This document shows, piece by piece, positions 1-8,249 of a stretch of 64,000 nucleotides of DNA. Each line of letters starts with the position of its first letter. Positions within the stretch are counted from its first letter, which is position 1. The stretch spans positions 1-64,000 of the forward strand of contig DDTH01000011.1 in the NCBI GenBank assembly GCA_002344055.1, read 5' to 3'. The stretch comes from Sphingomonadales bacterium UBA2369. Lineage in GTDB: Bacteria > Pseudomonadota > Alphaproteobacteria > Sphingomonadales > Sphingomonadaceae. The position numbers and the translations under genes are program-made. Under the pieces are notes generated by a model. That model saw only the letters and a program-made list of their open reading frames with translations. It searched no databases and was not told where the DNA came from.

Positions 1-3000
1 GTCGGCCGAGGTGTAGGCCCCGCCGAAATAGAAACCGTCATTGCCGCCGAGGCCGAACACAGTGTCGTTGCCGCCCTGGCTCAAGTCGAAAAGGTCGATG
101 CCGGCGGTGCCGGTCAGGCTGTTGCTGCCGCCGTCACCATCGATCTGGCCGTCTGGCGCCAGGCTGATGGACACGCTGTCGCTGTCGGTGAGCGCTCCGC
201 CATTGCCGGTTTCGCCATTGTCGCTGGTGTCGATGGTCAGCGTGTCGGGGCCGTTATAGTTCAGGGTGCCGCGATAGATCAGTCCCTGCAGCGCCGCGTT
301 GATCGCGGCACCGGTGCCGCTGAACGTCATCATGGACGCGCCGTTCGCGCCGCCCGAGAAGCTGAGGCCGAGGACGCCGGACAAGGTCAGCGTGCCGTTG
401 CTGACGGCGAGGGTGACGGTGAGCATGCTCGCGTCCGGATCGACGACGCTGATCGCATTGCCGTTCGCCGTCGAGAAGACGAGGTCGGTATCTTCGGTGC
501 CGCCCTGAGCGCCTGGCACGGTGTGAACCGGGCCGTCATTGATCGCGGTGACGTTCTGGCTGAGCACGACCGTACCGCTGGAGAAAGCGGTGGTGCCGCC
601 CGTCGCGCCGCCGCCGGACAGGTTCACCACCTGATTATTGACGATACCGAAGCCGAGGCTGTTGTCGATCAGTCGCACGGTGAGCGTCGGCGCCGGGCCA
701 TTGAAGTTGGGCGCCGGGTTGAACCGGATCAGGGTCGTGAACGGATCACCGAGCAGCTTCGCCGCCGCCGCCGACGCCGCCCCGATGTCGGTCCACACCC
801 CGTCGCTGAAATACTGCCACTGGCCGGTGCCCGCCGATGAGCCGTTGGCGATTACGGCGATACCGGAGAACTGGCCGGGCGAGGAGCCGTTGACGTTGGC
901 GCTCTGATTGTCGGCCGCGTCGGAATATTGGCCTCCGAACAGCGCCTGGATGGTCTGGCCAGCGCCGGGCGTGTCCTCGTCGATCGTGAGAGCGGTTTCG
1001 GTGCCGTCGCCGCTCACCACCGGCGCGTCGTTTACCGCGCTGATGTCGATCGTATAGGAATCCTGGTCCTGCTCGGACGTACCGGTACCGGTGAGTCCCG
1101 GATCGCTGCCGTTGAGGCCGCCATCATTGCTGGTGACGGTGAGCGTCGCCTGCCCGTTGAAATTGGCCGGCGGCGTGTAAGTCAGGCCGGTGGCGTTGCC
1201 GAGCGTGGCGTTGATCTGGTTCTGGGTGGCAGTAACAGTGATCGTGCCGGTGCCGTTGTTGGCGATCATGCCCGCCGTCAGGCCGCCCGCCACGTCGGTG
1301 CGCAGGCTGAGCGTACCGTGGCTGACGGTCAGGGTGACGGTGATGCTCTGGGTCGCAGGGTTCGCGTCCGGGTCGCTCACCGAATGACCGGTCAGCGCAA
1401 GGGCGGTCGCATCCTCGACGAAACCCGCACCCGTATGATTGCCGCCGGCATTCACCGGCGCATCGTTGATGCCGGTGACGGTGATGCTGTTGGTGATTTC
1501 GTCCGAATAGAGCAGGCCGTCGAACACCGAGGCGGCGACGGTGCGGCTGGTGTTGGTCCCGTAATTGGTCGGGTTGTCGCCACTGGCGTGAAAGGTCACC
1601 AGCGCCAGCGCGCTCTGATATTCGGAGACCGTACCGGGGCCGCTCAGCGTCATCACGCCGGTGGTGGCGTTGAAGCTGTAGCTGATCCCGGACGCGGCGA
1701 TCGTGCCGCTGAGATTGTTCTGGATCCGGAGCTGGTCGACGCCGGCCAGGAAATTGCCGCTGATCCGGACTTGAGCGCCGGCCAGTTCGTCGGTGCCATT
1801 CACCGTGTCGAGATCGCCCGCGACGACGCTGCTGAACAGCAGGGCGCCACCGGTAACGCCGGAACCCGGCAGATTGCTGGCTTCGGTCACGCTCGCCGCG
1901 AGCGCGTTCGCAGTAACGGTCGGGGCGTTCTGGATCGTCAGGCCCCACGGCCCCGCGCTGTTCATGTCAGGCGTGTGGGCGAACACCGTGGGCGCGCCGA
2001 CCGCGCCCATATTGCCGACCATGATCGTGCTGGTGTTGACCGCAGTACCCTGCGGTTCGCCGCCGGCGCCTTCGAACGAGATGTTGGTGACGTAGTAGCG
2101 GCCGCTGCCGGGATCGACGTCGATATATTTGAAGCCGTAATCGGTGGCGTTGCCCTCGGTGTAGAGCGTCTCCACCGCACCGGTGGCAAGATTGTAGCGA
2201 TAGATGCCGCCGACCTCGCCGGCAGTGCCCAGGTTGAGCTGCTGACTGGTGAAATAGAGAAAGCCGCCGACTGGATCGATGTCGATGCTGGTGATCAGGC
2301 CATAAGCGTCGTTGAAATCGGTATTGCCGGCGATGCTCGGATCGTCATGCACGCCGCTGAAGGTCAGCGAGCCGACCGTCACCTGGCCGATGCCGGTGTC
2401 GGTGCGGTCGAGCCCGGTGATCGCATAGATCTGGTTGTTGGTCACGTTGGTGCCAATCAGATACCAGGTGCCGCTGTCCGGATCGAAGATCGCGCCCGGG
2501 GTTCCGGCCGGGACGGTATAAGGTTCGGTCGATGAGGCGGTGCTAAGGACCCAGGCGCGATTGTTGGCGATGTCGAGCGCGATCTCGTTGGCGAACTGGC
2601 CGGCGCCCAGATTTGCGAGCGTCACCGCCGTCTGGTTAGGCGTGCTGGTGCCGTCATGATCGTAAAGGATGCGGTTGAAGTTCGTCTGGTTGACGAAATA
2701 GAGAGCGCCTTGGGTCCCGTTATGATTGAGATCGATGGCGAGGCCGTTGACCTGCCCGCCCGCCGTCGTTGGGTCGTTGTTGCTCCACAACACGATCAGC
2801 GTCGGCGGCACCCCCGGATTGAACAGGTCCGCGATATTGCCCTGCAAAATGCGGCGATTGCCCTGATCCGTATCGGCCACGAAAAACAGACCGCGGACCG
2901 TGTCGAACACGATCTCGTTCGGGTGATTGAAGTGCGTCGCGGGATTATCGACCCATTGGAAGTAAGCGTGCTGCAGCGAGGCGAGGTTGCTGCCATCGCG

Positions 3001-3822
3001 CGAGGCGCTGAACAGGCCGGCGTCGCCGGAGATCGCGGCGAAGATCACCTGATCCGGTGCATTGAACAGATTGCCGGCTGGCGGAAGCTGCGACGTGCTG
3101 TTGTCCGCGCTCCAGTTGGTCGCGCTGCCGATCGAGGCGAGCAGGTCCGGCAACTGGATATTGTGTCCGCGGTCGCCGAAATGGGCGTTGTCGCCGGCCA
3201 CCGCGACGGCGGTGGTGCCGTTGACCAGCCCGGTATTGACGAGGCTGCCGTTGAAGATCGTGTTCCCGTCGGCAATGTCGGCGGCATAGAGGAAGCTGGT
3301 CGGCGTGTTCGCGTTCGCGCCTTGGTAGGCGTAGATCGTCTCGCCGGCGTCCGAGAGGTTCATTCCCGCGCCCGAAAGCTGCGCCTGCGTGATCGTGATG
3401 ATCGTCCCGGCGGGCAAATCCGCGCCGGCGGTGTAAGTGAAAGTACCTTCTCCGCCTCCCGAGGCACCGAACGACGTGCCGTTCCAACTACGGTCGGTGA
3501 AGTAGATGACCGTGCCCGAACCGATCGCGGTCAGCAACACGAACGTCAGCGTGTCCTGCGGCGTGCCGCCATCGTCGGTATTGTAGCCGATGATCGCGAT
3601 CTGGCCGCCGGTCAGCGGCGTCGGTGCGAAGAGTATCGGATCGACCGGCTTTTGCGCATCGGGTTCGGAGACGTTCGCATCGACGAAGGGGAGCGCAGCT
3701 TCGCGCCGAGAGGCGGCGGAGAGCAAGTGCGACGGCTTGCTGACATCAGGATTGTGGGCGCCGCGATACCGGTAAGATGCGCCGGACGAGCCATGTTCGA
3801 AGAAATCCCGATAAGCCGCCAT
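1..3822 (-). CDS. very large secreted cadherin-repeat/RTX protein (C-terminus off the left edge)
   Basis: The frame is open from an ATG at 3822 to the window edge (1274 codons, no stop), so the C-terminus is missing. The start has a strong ribosome site (GGGAGGGG). There is no Sec signal peptide, as expected for a type I secretion substrate. About residues 60-160 form a Gly/Thr-rich beta domain. Residues about 290-600 look like a propeller, with phrases such as NEIVFDTVRGLFFVADTD. Three cadherin-like repeats begin at NDAP/NDGP motifs near residues 784, 927 and 1092. The visible end (about 1245-1274) reads GGNDTVFGLGGNDGFYFGG, the start of the same RTX-type module found in the two RTX proteins upstream. 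It is probably an adhesin or surface-layer protein exported by the neighbouring T1SS; the function is inferred. Confidence 0.8.
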   Translation of the reverse strand, partial: MAAYRDFFEHGSSGASYRYRGAHNPDVSKPSHLLSAASRREAALPFVDANVSEPDAQKPVDPILFAPTPLTGGQIAIIGYNTDDGGTPQDTLTFVLLTAIGSGTVIYFTDRSWNGTSFGASGGGEGTFTYTAGADLPAGTIITITQAQLSGAGMNLSDAGETIYAYQGANANTPTSFLYAADIADGNTIFNGSLVNTGLVNGTTAVAVAGDNAHFGDRGHNIQLPDLLASIGSATNWSADNSTSQLPPAGNLFNAPDQVIFAAISGDAGLFSASRDGSNLASLQHAYFQWVDNPATHFNHPNEIVFDTVRGLFFVADTDQGNRRILQGNIADLFNPGVPPTLIVLWSNNDPTTAGGQVNGLAIDLNHNGTQGALYFVNQTNFNRILYDHDGTSTPNQTAVTLANLGAGQFANEIALDIANNRAWVLSTASSTEPYTVPAGTPGAIFDPDSGTWYLIGTNVTNNQIYAITGLDRTDTGIGQVTVGSLTFSGVHDDPSIAGNTDFNDAYGLITSIDIDPVGGFLYFTSQQLNLGTAGEVGGIYRYNLATGAVETLYTEGNATDYGFKYIDVDPGSGRYYVTNISFEGAGGEPQGTAVNTSTIMVGNMGAVGAPTVFAHTPDMNSAGPWGLTIQNAPTVTANALAASVTEASNLPGSGVTGGALLFSSVVAGDLDTVNGTDELAGAQVRISGNFLAGVDQLRIQNNLSGTIAASGISYSFNATTGVMTLSGPGTVSEYQSALALVTFHASGDNPTNYGTNTSRTVAASVFDGLLYSDEITNSITVTGINDAPVNAGGNHTGAGFVEDATALALTGHSVSDPDANPATQSITVTLTVSHGTLSLRTDVAGGLTAGMIANNGTGTITVTATQNQINATLGNATGLTYTPPANFNGQATLTVTSNDGGLNGSDPGLTGTGTSEQDQDSYTIDISAVNDAPVVSGDGTETALTIDEDTPGAGQTIQALFGGQYSDAADNQSANVNGSSPGQFSGIAVIANGSSAGTGQWQYFSDGVWTDIGAASAAAAKLLGDPFTTLIRFNPAPNFNGPAPTLTVRLIDNSLGFGIVNNQVVNLSGGGATGGTTAFSSGTVVLSQNVTAINDGPVHTVPGAQGGTEDTDLVFSTANGNAISVVDPDASMLTVTLAVSNGTLTLSGVLGLSFSGGANGASMMTFSGTGAAINAALQGLIYRGTLNYNGPDTLTIDTSDNGETGNGGALTDSDSVSISLAPDGQIDGDGGSNSLTGTAGIDLFDLSQGGNDTVFGLGGNDGFYFGGAYTSAD

Positions 3823-3963
3823 GATTGTAATCCCCTCCCTGGCGCAGAGCGGCGCATGCGGCGACGCTATGGGCGCTGGGGATTAGTTTCGCGAAACCGG
3901 GAAAGGTCACGCGCGCGGACGCGTGGGAGACGAATTTATTTTGCGATCGTCGGCCGGGACCGG

Positions 3964-4578
3964 TCAGACCTCGCGCTCTTCTGAATCCCATTCGGCCGCC
4001 ATGGCCTGCAGCCGCCGGAGCCGGTCGCGCGCCTTGAGGATCGACTGGACGAAGAGCGCGTAGATTCCGGCGGCTCCGATGAAGAGCAGAGTGAGCTTCG
4101 CGCGGGACATGCCGAGCAATTGGTCGGGGATGAAATCGAAGCCCTCCACACCCTGGTTGGTTGCGATCAGGAAGAACCATAAGCCGGCGACGATCGTGAA
4201 CAGGCAGACGCCGACAAAAAGAAAGCGGCGCTCTGCGCGCGCATTGTCAATCGCCGCCGCGAGGAAGGCGCGCGGATTGCTGCGGTCCAGCGCCAGCGCA
4301 GCCTTGTTGAGACGCTGTCGGCGCCAGATCCCCCAGGCAAGCGCGAGCAACGCCAGGACGGCGCCGAACCGGACCAGCGGCAGAGCGGGGAAAGCGATCA
4401 CGACCAAGGCCGGCCCGATCGCGAGCAGGCCCAGCACGATATCGACGAGGCGCTGTCGCCGGGCGCGCACCTTGATCTGCTGGGCAAGTGCCTGCACCTG
4501 TCCCTGCTGGGCCGGGCCGGCCTGATCGCGCCAAAGTGCGCGAAGTGCGCGAAGTTCCGGAAATTCGTCGCGATTCAT
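3964..4578 (-). CDS. four-helix membrane protein paired with ECF sigma factor
   Basis: 204 residues. Its ATG overlaps the last codons of the sigma factor gene (shared bases 4575-4578), so the two are translationally coupled. A charged N-terminus of about 45 residues (QQGQVQALAQQIKVRARRQR) is followed by two adjacent hydrophobic segments (about 46-85) and two more in the second half (about 118-138 and 160-180), ending in a charged tail. ECF sigma genes are often followed by a membrane-bound partner, so an anti-sigma or signal-sensing role is plausible. No zinc-binding ASD motif (HxxxCxxC) is present, so it is not a classical ZAS anti-sigma factor. It lies between the sigma gene and the giant secreted protein. 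Confidence 0.6.
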   Translation of the reverse strand: MNRDEFPELRALRALWRDQAGPAQQGQVQALAQQIKVRARRQRLVDIVLGLLAIGPALVVIAFPALPLVRFGAVLALLALAWGIWRRQRLNKAALALDRSNPRAFLAAAIDNARAERRFLFVGVCLFTIVAGLWFFLIATNQGVEGFDFIPDQLLGMSRAKLTLLFIGAAGIYALFVQSILKARDRLRRLQAMAAEWDSEEREV

Positions 4579-5111
4579 GCCTGCGTCCTCATCGCGACCG
4601 TGAGCGCCGCCTTGGCGCGATTGCAGCGCATCGCCGCGGCGTGCGCGGAGATGCCGAGCGCCTCCCCGATCTCAGCGAAGGTGAAATCCTCCAGATAGAG
4701 AATTATCGCCTGCCGCTGGGCGAGCGGCAGCGTCTGGATCGCGTCCAGCAGATGCTGCTGGCGCTGCTTCCGGTCGGCTGCTTCGTCGGGCAGGTCCGGC
4801 TCGGCGGGCAACGCGTCTGCCGCAGGCGACAGTCTGCGTCTTCGCACCACGCGCGCGACGTGAGCGATTGACTGATTGTAGGCGATGCTCGTCACGAAGG
4901 TCTTCAGCGAGGCGTCGCGGCGAAAGCGCGGCAGGCTGCCCCAGATGGCGAGCATAATGTCCTGGACGAGCTCGCCGCGGATCGCCGGGTCGGCCTCGTG
5001 CGCCAGAGCGATGCGGTAGATCAGGCCGGCATGGTCCTTGGCGACGATGTCGAACAGCGCCTCGACCGAGCCGCCGCCAGGGTCCGAACCGTCATGAGCG
5101 TGATCATCCAT
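4575..5111 (-). CDS. ECF-family RNA polymerase sigma factor
   Basis: 178 residues. Region 2 lies at about 25-90 (ELVQDIMLAIWGSLPRFR, then SLKTFVTSIAYNQ), and region 4 at about 122-172 (LPLAQRQAIILYLEDFTF, then EIGEALGISAHAAAMRCNRA). This is the standard two-domain ECF layout. It sits 47 bases after the T1SS membrane-fusion gene and is coupled to the membrane protein downstream. Its likely job is to switch on the secretion locus in response to an envelope signal. The exact ECF group cannot be assigned by eye. Confidence 0.88.
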   Translation of the reverse strand: MDDHAHDGSDPGGGSVEALFDIVAKDHAGLIYRIALAHEADPAIRGELVQDIMLAIWGSLPRFRRDASLKTFVTSIAYNQSIAHVARVVRRRRLSPAADALPAEPDLPDEAADRKQRQQHLLDAIQTLPLAQRQAIILYLEDFTFAEIGEALGISAHAAAMRCNRAKAALTVAMRTQA

Positions 5112-5158
5112 GGCTAAACGCGATTGCTTAACAGGAATCGCCGCGCCGGAAAGACGAT

Positions 5159-6496
5159 CTATTGCTCGCGGAACGAGGCCCAGAAGGTGCCGAACAACGG
5201 TTCGACAATATAGCTCAGTGCCGAGCGCGGCCGCAGCGGGATGATGATCTCGGCGGGCATGCCGGGGCGAAGCTGGAACTCGCCGCGTATCTCGCGGACG
5301 ATCGCGACCTGATCCTCCGGCACGTCGATCTCGGCGGTGAAATAGGTCTGGGCGGTGCGCTCGTCGGTGAAGCTGTCCGCGGACACGCTGACCACCCGGC
5401 CTTCGAGACTGGGCAGGCTGGTCTCGTGGAGGCCGACCATGCGGACCTGGGCTTCCTGGCCCGGCGCCAGATCGTCGGCGTCGCCGGGGGCGATGCGGGC
5501 GCTGATCCGCATTTCGCCGTCCGGGACGATCTCCATGAGCTTCTGCCCCGGCGTGATGACTCCGCCGACCGTCGCGGCATCGAGGCCGATCACGACGCCG
5601 GTCGCGGGCGCGCGGATCTCGATGCGGGCGAGCTGGTCGCGGGCCGCCTGGAGGCGCGGCTGCAATTCGCCGAGCTGGCGGACGGTCTCGCCCAATTCGG
5701 TCGCGGCACGGGCGCGGAAGGCGGTGACTGCGGCTTCGCGCTGCAGGCGCAGATCGTTGCCCTCCCGCGATGCCTGCCCCTGCGCCGCGGTGAACTGGCC
5801 CTGTTGACCACGCAGTTCGGCGGCGGCGCGTTCCAGCGAACGCAGCCGCGTCTGCGACACGAAGCCGCGCTCGGCGAGCGGGCGCAGCACCCGGATTTCC
5901 TCGTCGATCAGCCGCAATTGCTCGCGCGCCGAGGCGCTCATGCTGCTGGCGCCTTGCACCTGATTGCCCGCCCCCGCCGCGCGCTGCGACAGCGCCCCCG
6001 CCTCGGCCTGGAGTTGGGCGGTGCGCGCATTCAGCTCGGCGCGCTCCTGAATCAGTGCCAGCCGCGCCGTCTCGCGATCCGCCGGATGGATATCGGCGAA
6101 CTCGGCAGGCGACGGCACATCGGCGCGGCCCTGTGCCTCCGCCTCCAGCCGGGAGCGGCGCGCGAGCAGGCGGGTGACCTGCGTGGCCAGCGCCCGCTCC
6201 TGCGCCTCCACGTCCGCGGCGGCGAGCCGCATCAGCACCTCGCCTTCACGCACGCGCTGGCCTTCGCGCACGTAAAGCGCGCCGACGACGCCGCCCTCAC
6301 GATGCTGCACCGCCTTACGCTGGCCGGAGACCACGACCTGGCCCTGCGCATAAGCGGCGGCATCCATCCGCACGAAGGCGGCGAGCAGCAGGCCGGCGAC
6401 GAGAACCGCGATGACGATCCGTCCAACGCGGCGCTCGCGGCCCGGGTTCGCGACGTCGTCCTCGTCCGCATATTCGTCGTGATAGGAGCTTGCCAT
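5159..6496 (-). CDS. type I secretion membrane-fusion protein (HlyD/PrtE family)
   Basis: 445 residues. A charged cytoplasmic N-terminus is followed by one membrane helix (about 26-44, IVIAVLVAGLLLAAFV). Then comes a lipoyl-like half (QHREGGVVGALYVREGQRV), a long Ala/Arg/Glu/Gln-rich coiled coil (about 95-285), the second lipoyl half (IEIRAPATGVVIGLDAATVG) and a beta-barrel end (FQLRPGMPAEIIIPL). The start overlaps the stop of the ATPase gene (ATGA). The protein bridges the inner-membrane ATPase to a TolC-type outer-membrane channel; no tolC gene lies in this window. The predicted substrates are the three RTX proteins of this locus. Confidence 0.92.
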   Translation of the reverse strand: MASSYHDEYADEDDVANPGRERRVGRIVIAVLVAGLLLAAFVRMDAAAYAQGQVVVSGQRKAVQHREGGVVGALYVREGQRVREGEVLMRLAAADVEAQERALATQVTRLLARRSRLEAEAQGRADVPSPAEFADIHPADRETARLALIQERAELNARTAQLQAEAGALSQRAAGAGNQVQGASSMSASAREQLRLIDEEIRVLRPLAERGFVSQTRLRSLERAAAELRGQQGQFTAAQGQASREGNDLRLQREAAVTAFRARAATELGETVRQLGELQPRLQAARDQLARIEIRAPATGVVIGLDAATVGGVITPGQKLMEIVPDGEMRISARIAPGDADDLAPGQEAQVRMVGLHETSLPSLEGRVVSVSADSFTDERTAQTYFTAEIDVPEDQVAIVREIRGEFQLRPGMPAEIIIPLRPRSALSYIVEPLFGTFWASFREQ

Positions 6497-8232
6497 CAGC
6501 TCTGCGCCTGCTGCTGCGGGTGAACCTGCCGCACGTTCGGCGCGGTGATCTTCGGCAGCACCTCGTCACGCGGGCCGAACATATGGACCTTGCCGCCATT
6601 CAGCACGAGCATCGCGTCGATCACGGGCAGCACCGACAGACGATGCGAGACGAGGATGATGGTGACACCCTCCTGCTTAAGCTTCTGCAGCGCGGCGAGC
6701 AGAGACGCATCGCCCTCAGTGTCCAAGTGCGCGTTCGGCTCGTCGAGCAGCAGGATGGAAGGCGCGCCATAGAGCGCCCGCGCCAGCGCGATGCGCTGCG
6801 CCTGCCCGCTCGACACATTGCCGCCGCGCGCGGCGAGCGGATAATCGTAGCCGCCGGGAAGTCGCAGGATGAAATCGTGCGCGCCGGCGCGCTGCGCGGC
6901 CTGCACCGCGGCTGCGTCGATCGCTTCCGGGTCGCCGCCAAGGGCGCCGTCAAAGCGGGAGATATTCTCCTTGATCGTGCCGGCGAAAAGCGACGGGTCC
7001 TGCGGCAGCAAGCCGACATGCCGGGCGAGCAGATCGGCGTCCCAATCCTGCCGGTCCGCACCGTCGAAACGCACGGTGCCCGATGTCGGCACGCCAATGC
7101 CCGCGATCAGCCGCAGCAAGCTGGTCTTGCCCGCGCCGGACGGCCCGACGACGCCGAGCGCCTGGCCCGCGCCGAGCGAAAAGCCGATATCTTCCAGAAT
7201 CGTCGGCCCTTCGGCACCGAGTTGCAGGCCGACTTTCTCAACCTGCACCGCGCCGACCGGCGCCGGCAATGCGGTACGCTCTTCCGCAATGGCATCGGAC
7301 TTCAGCAGTTCGACGATCGAACGATAACCGGCCCGCGCCTGCGAAATGCCGCGCCAGGCGCCGAGCAATTGTTCGACCGGGGCGAGCGCGCGCGAAATCA
7401 GGAAGGTGGAGGCGAAGATCGCGCCAGCAGAAATCTCCTGATGAATCGCCAGCCACGCGCCGAGGCCTAGGCCGAGCGACTGCAGCGACATCCGGGCGAA
7501 CCGCGAATAGCCGCCGTAGCGACCGGCCGAGAAGCTCGCGCGCGTCTGCCGCTCCAGCATGCCGTCGCGCAGGCGCAGCTGCCGCTCGATCATCGCCGGC
7601 CCCATCCCAAGGGCGCGCACTGCATCCCTTTCGGCCAGCATCTGATCCTGCGCGACATAGGATTTGGCCGCGACTTCCTGCGCCTCCTGCAATTGCGGCC
7701 CGGCGGCCTTTTCGTGCAGCCAGATCAAGGACGGCAGCAGCACCAGGCCGAACAGCGCCAGCGCGCCGACCCAGGGATGCACCAGGAAGCAGACGAAGAC
7801 ATAGATCGGCGTCCAGGGCAGGTCGCACATCGCGGAGAAAGCCGGGCCGCTCACCAACTGCCGCAGCGAATCGAATTCGCGCATAGCCTGGCGGCTTTGC
7901 GGGCTGGCGCTGCCGCGTAGCGCGGCGCCGAGGATCAGCGGGCTGAGTTCGCGGTCCAGCCGGACACCGGCGCGGGTCAGCAGGCGGGCGCGCAGCTGGT
8001 CCAGCACGGCCATCATCGCGAGCGCGAAGACGACCAAAACGGTGAGGAAGGCGAGCGTGGTCATGCTCTGCGTCGGCACAGCGCGATCGTAGATCTGCAG
8101 CATGTAGATGGTCGGCGCGAGGAACAGGATGTTGATGATCGCGCTGAACAGGGCGACGGACGTGGCGTGCCGTCGGCACGCCGCGAGTGCGCGCCGAATC
8201 GGCTCGATCGTTGTTTCGCGCTGCCCGCCCAT
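6496..8232 (-). CDS. type I secretion ABC ATPase (PrtD-like)
   Basis: 578 residues. It has an N-terminal six-helix transmembrane half with the PrtD-type opening ALFSAIINILFLAPTIYMLQ and no C39 peptidase domain. The nucleotide-binding domain has Walker A GPSGAGKT (about residue 363), signature VSSGQAQRIALARAL and Walker B ILLLDEPNAHLD. The lack of a peptidase domain fits RTX substrates carrying uncleaved C-terminal signals. It begins 17 bases after the AsnB-like gene and is coupled by ATGA overlap to the HlyD partner, so the RiPP-like cassette and the exporter are probably one transcript. Confidence 0.93.
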   Translation of the reverse strand: MGGQRETTIEPIRRALAACRRHATSVALFSAIINILFLAPTIYMLQIYDRAVPTQSMTTLAFLTVLVVFALAMMAVLDQLRARLLTRAGVRLDRELSPLILGAALRGSASPQSRQAMREFDSLRQLVSGPAFSAMCDLPWTPIYVFVCFLVHPWVGALALFGLVLLPSLIWLHEKAAGPQLQEAQEVAAKSYVAQDQMLAERDAVRALGMGPAMIERQLRLRDGMLERQTRASFSAGRYGGYSRFARMSLQSLGLGLGAWLAIHQEISAGAIFASTFLISRALAPVEQLLGAWRGISQARAGYRSIVELLKSDAIAEERTALPAPVGAVQVEKVGLQLGAEGPTILEDIGFSLGAGQALGVVGPSGAGKTSLLRLIAGIGVPTSGTVRFDGADRQDWDADLLARHVGLLPQDPSLFAGTIKENISRFDGALGGDPEAIDAAAVQAAQRAGAHDFILRLPGGYDYPLAARGGNVSSGQAQRIALARALYGAPSILLLDEPNAHLDTEGDASLLAALQKLKQEGVTIILVSHRLSVLPVIDAMLVLNGGKVHMFGPRDEVLPKITAPNVRQVHPQQQAQS

Positions 8233-8249
8233 GGAATTGGCCTCTTAGC

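Noticed and set aside
1..900. CRISPR-like or tandem DNA repeats in the RTX genes
   Set aside because: The periodicity reflects encoded protein repeats; there are no short identical repeats with unique spacers.
928..2535. Long open frame on the plus strand opposite the giant RTX gene
   Set aside because: It is the antisense shadow of a GC-rich, Gly/Asp/Asn-repeat gene; the protein is Arg/Val/Asp-rich with no family features, while the minus strand reads as continuous cadherin/RTX sequence.
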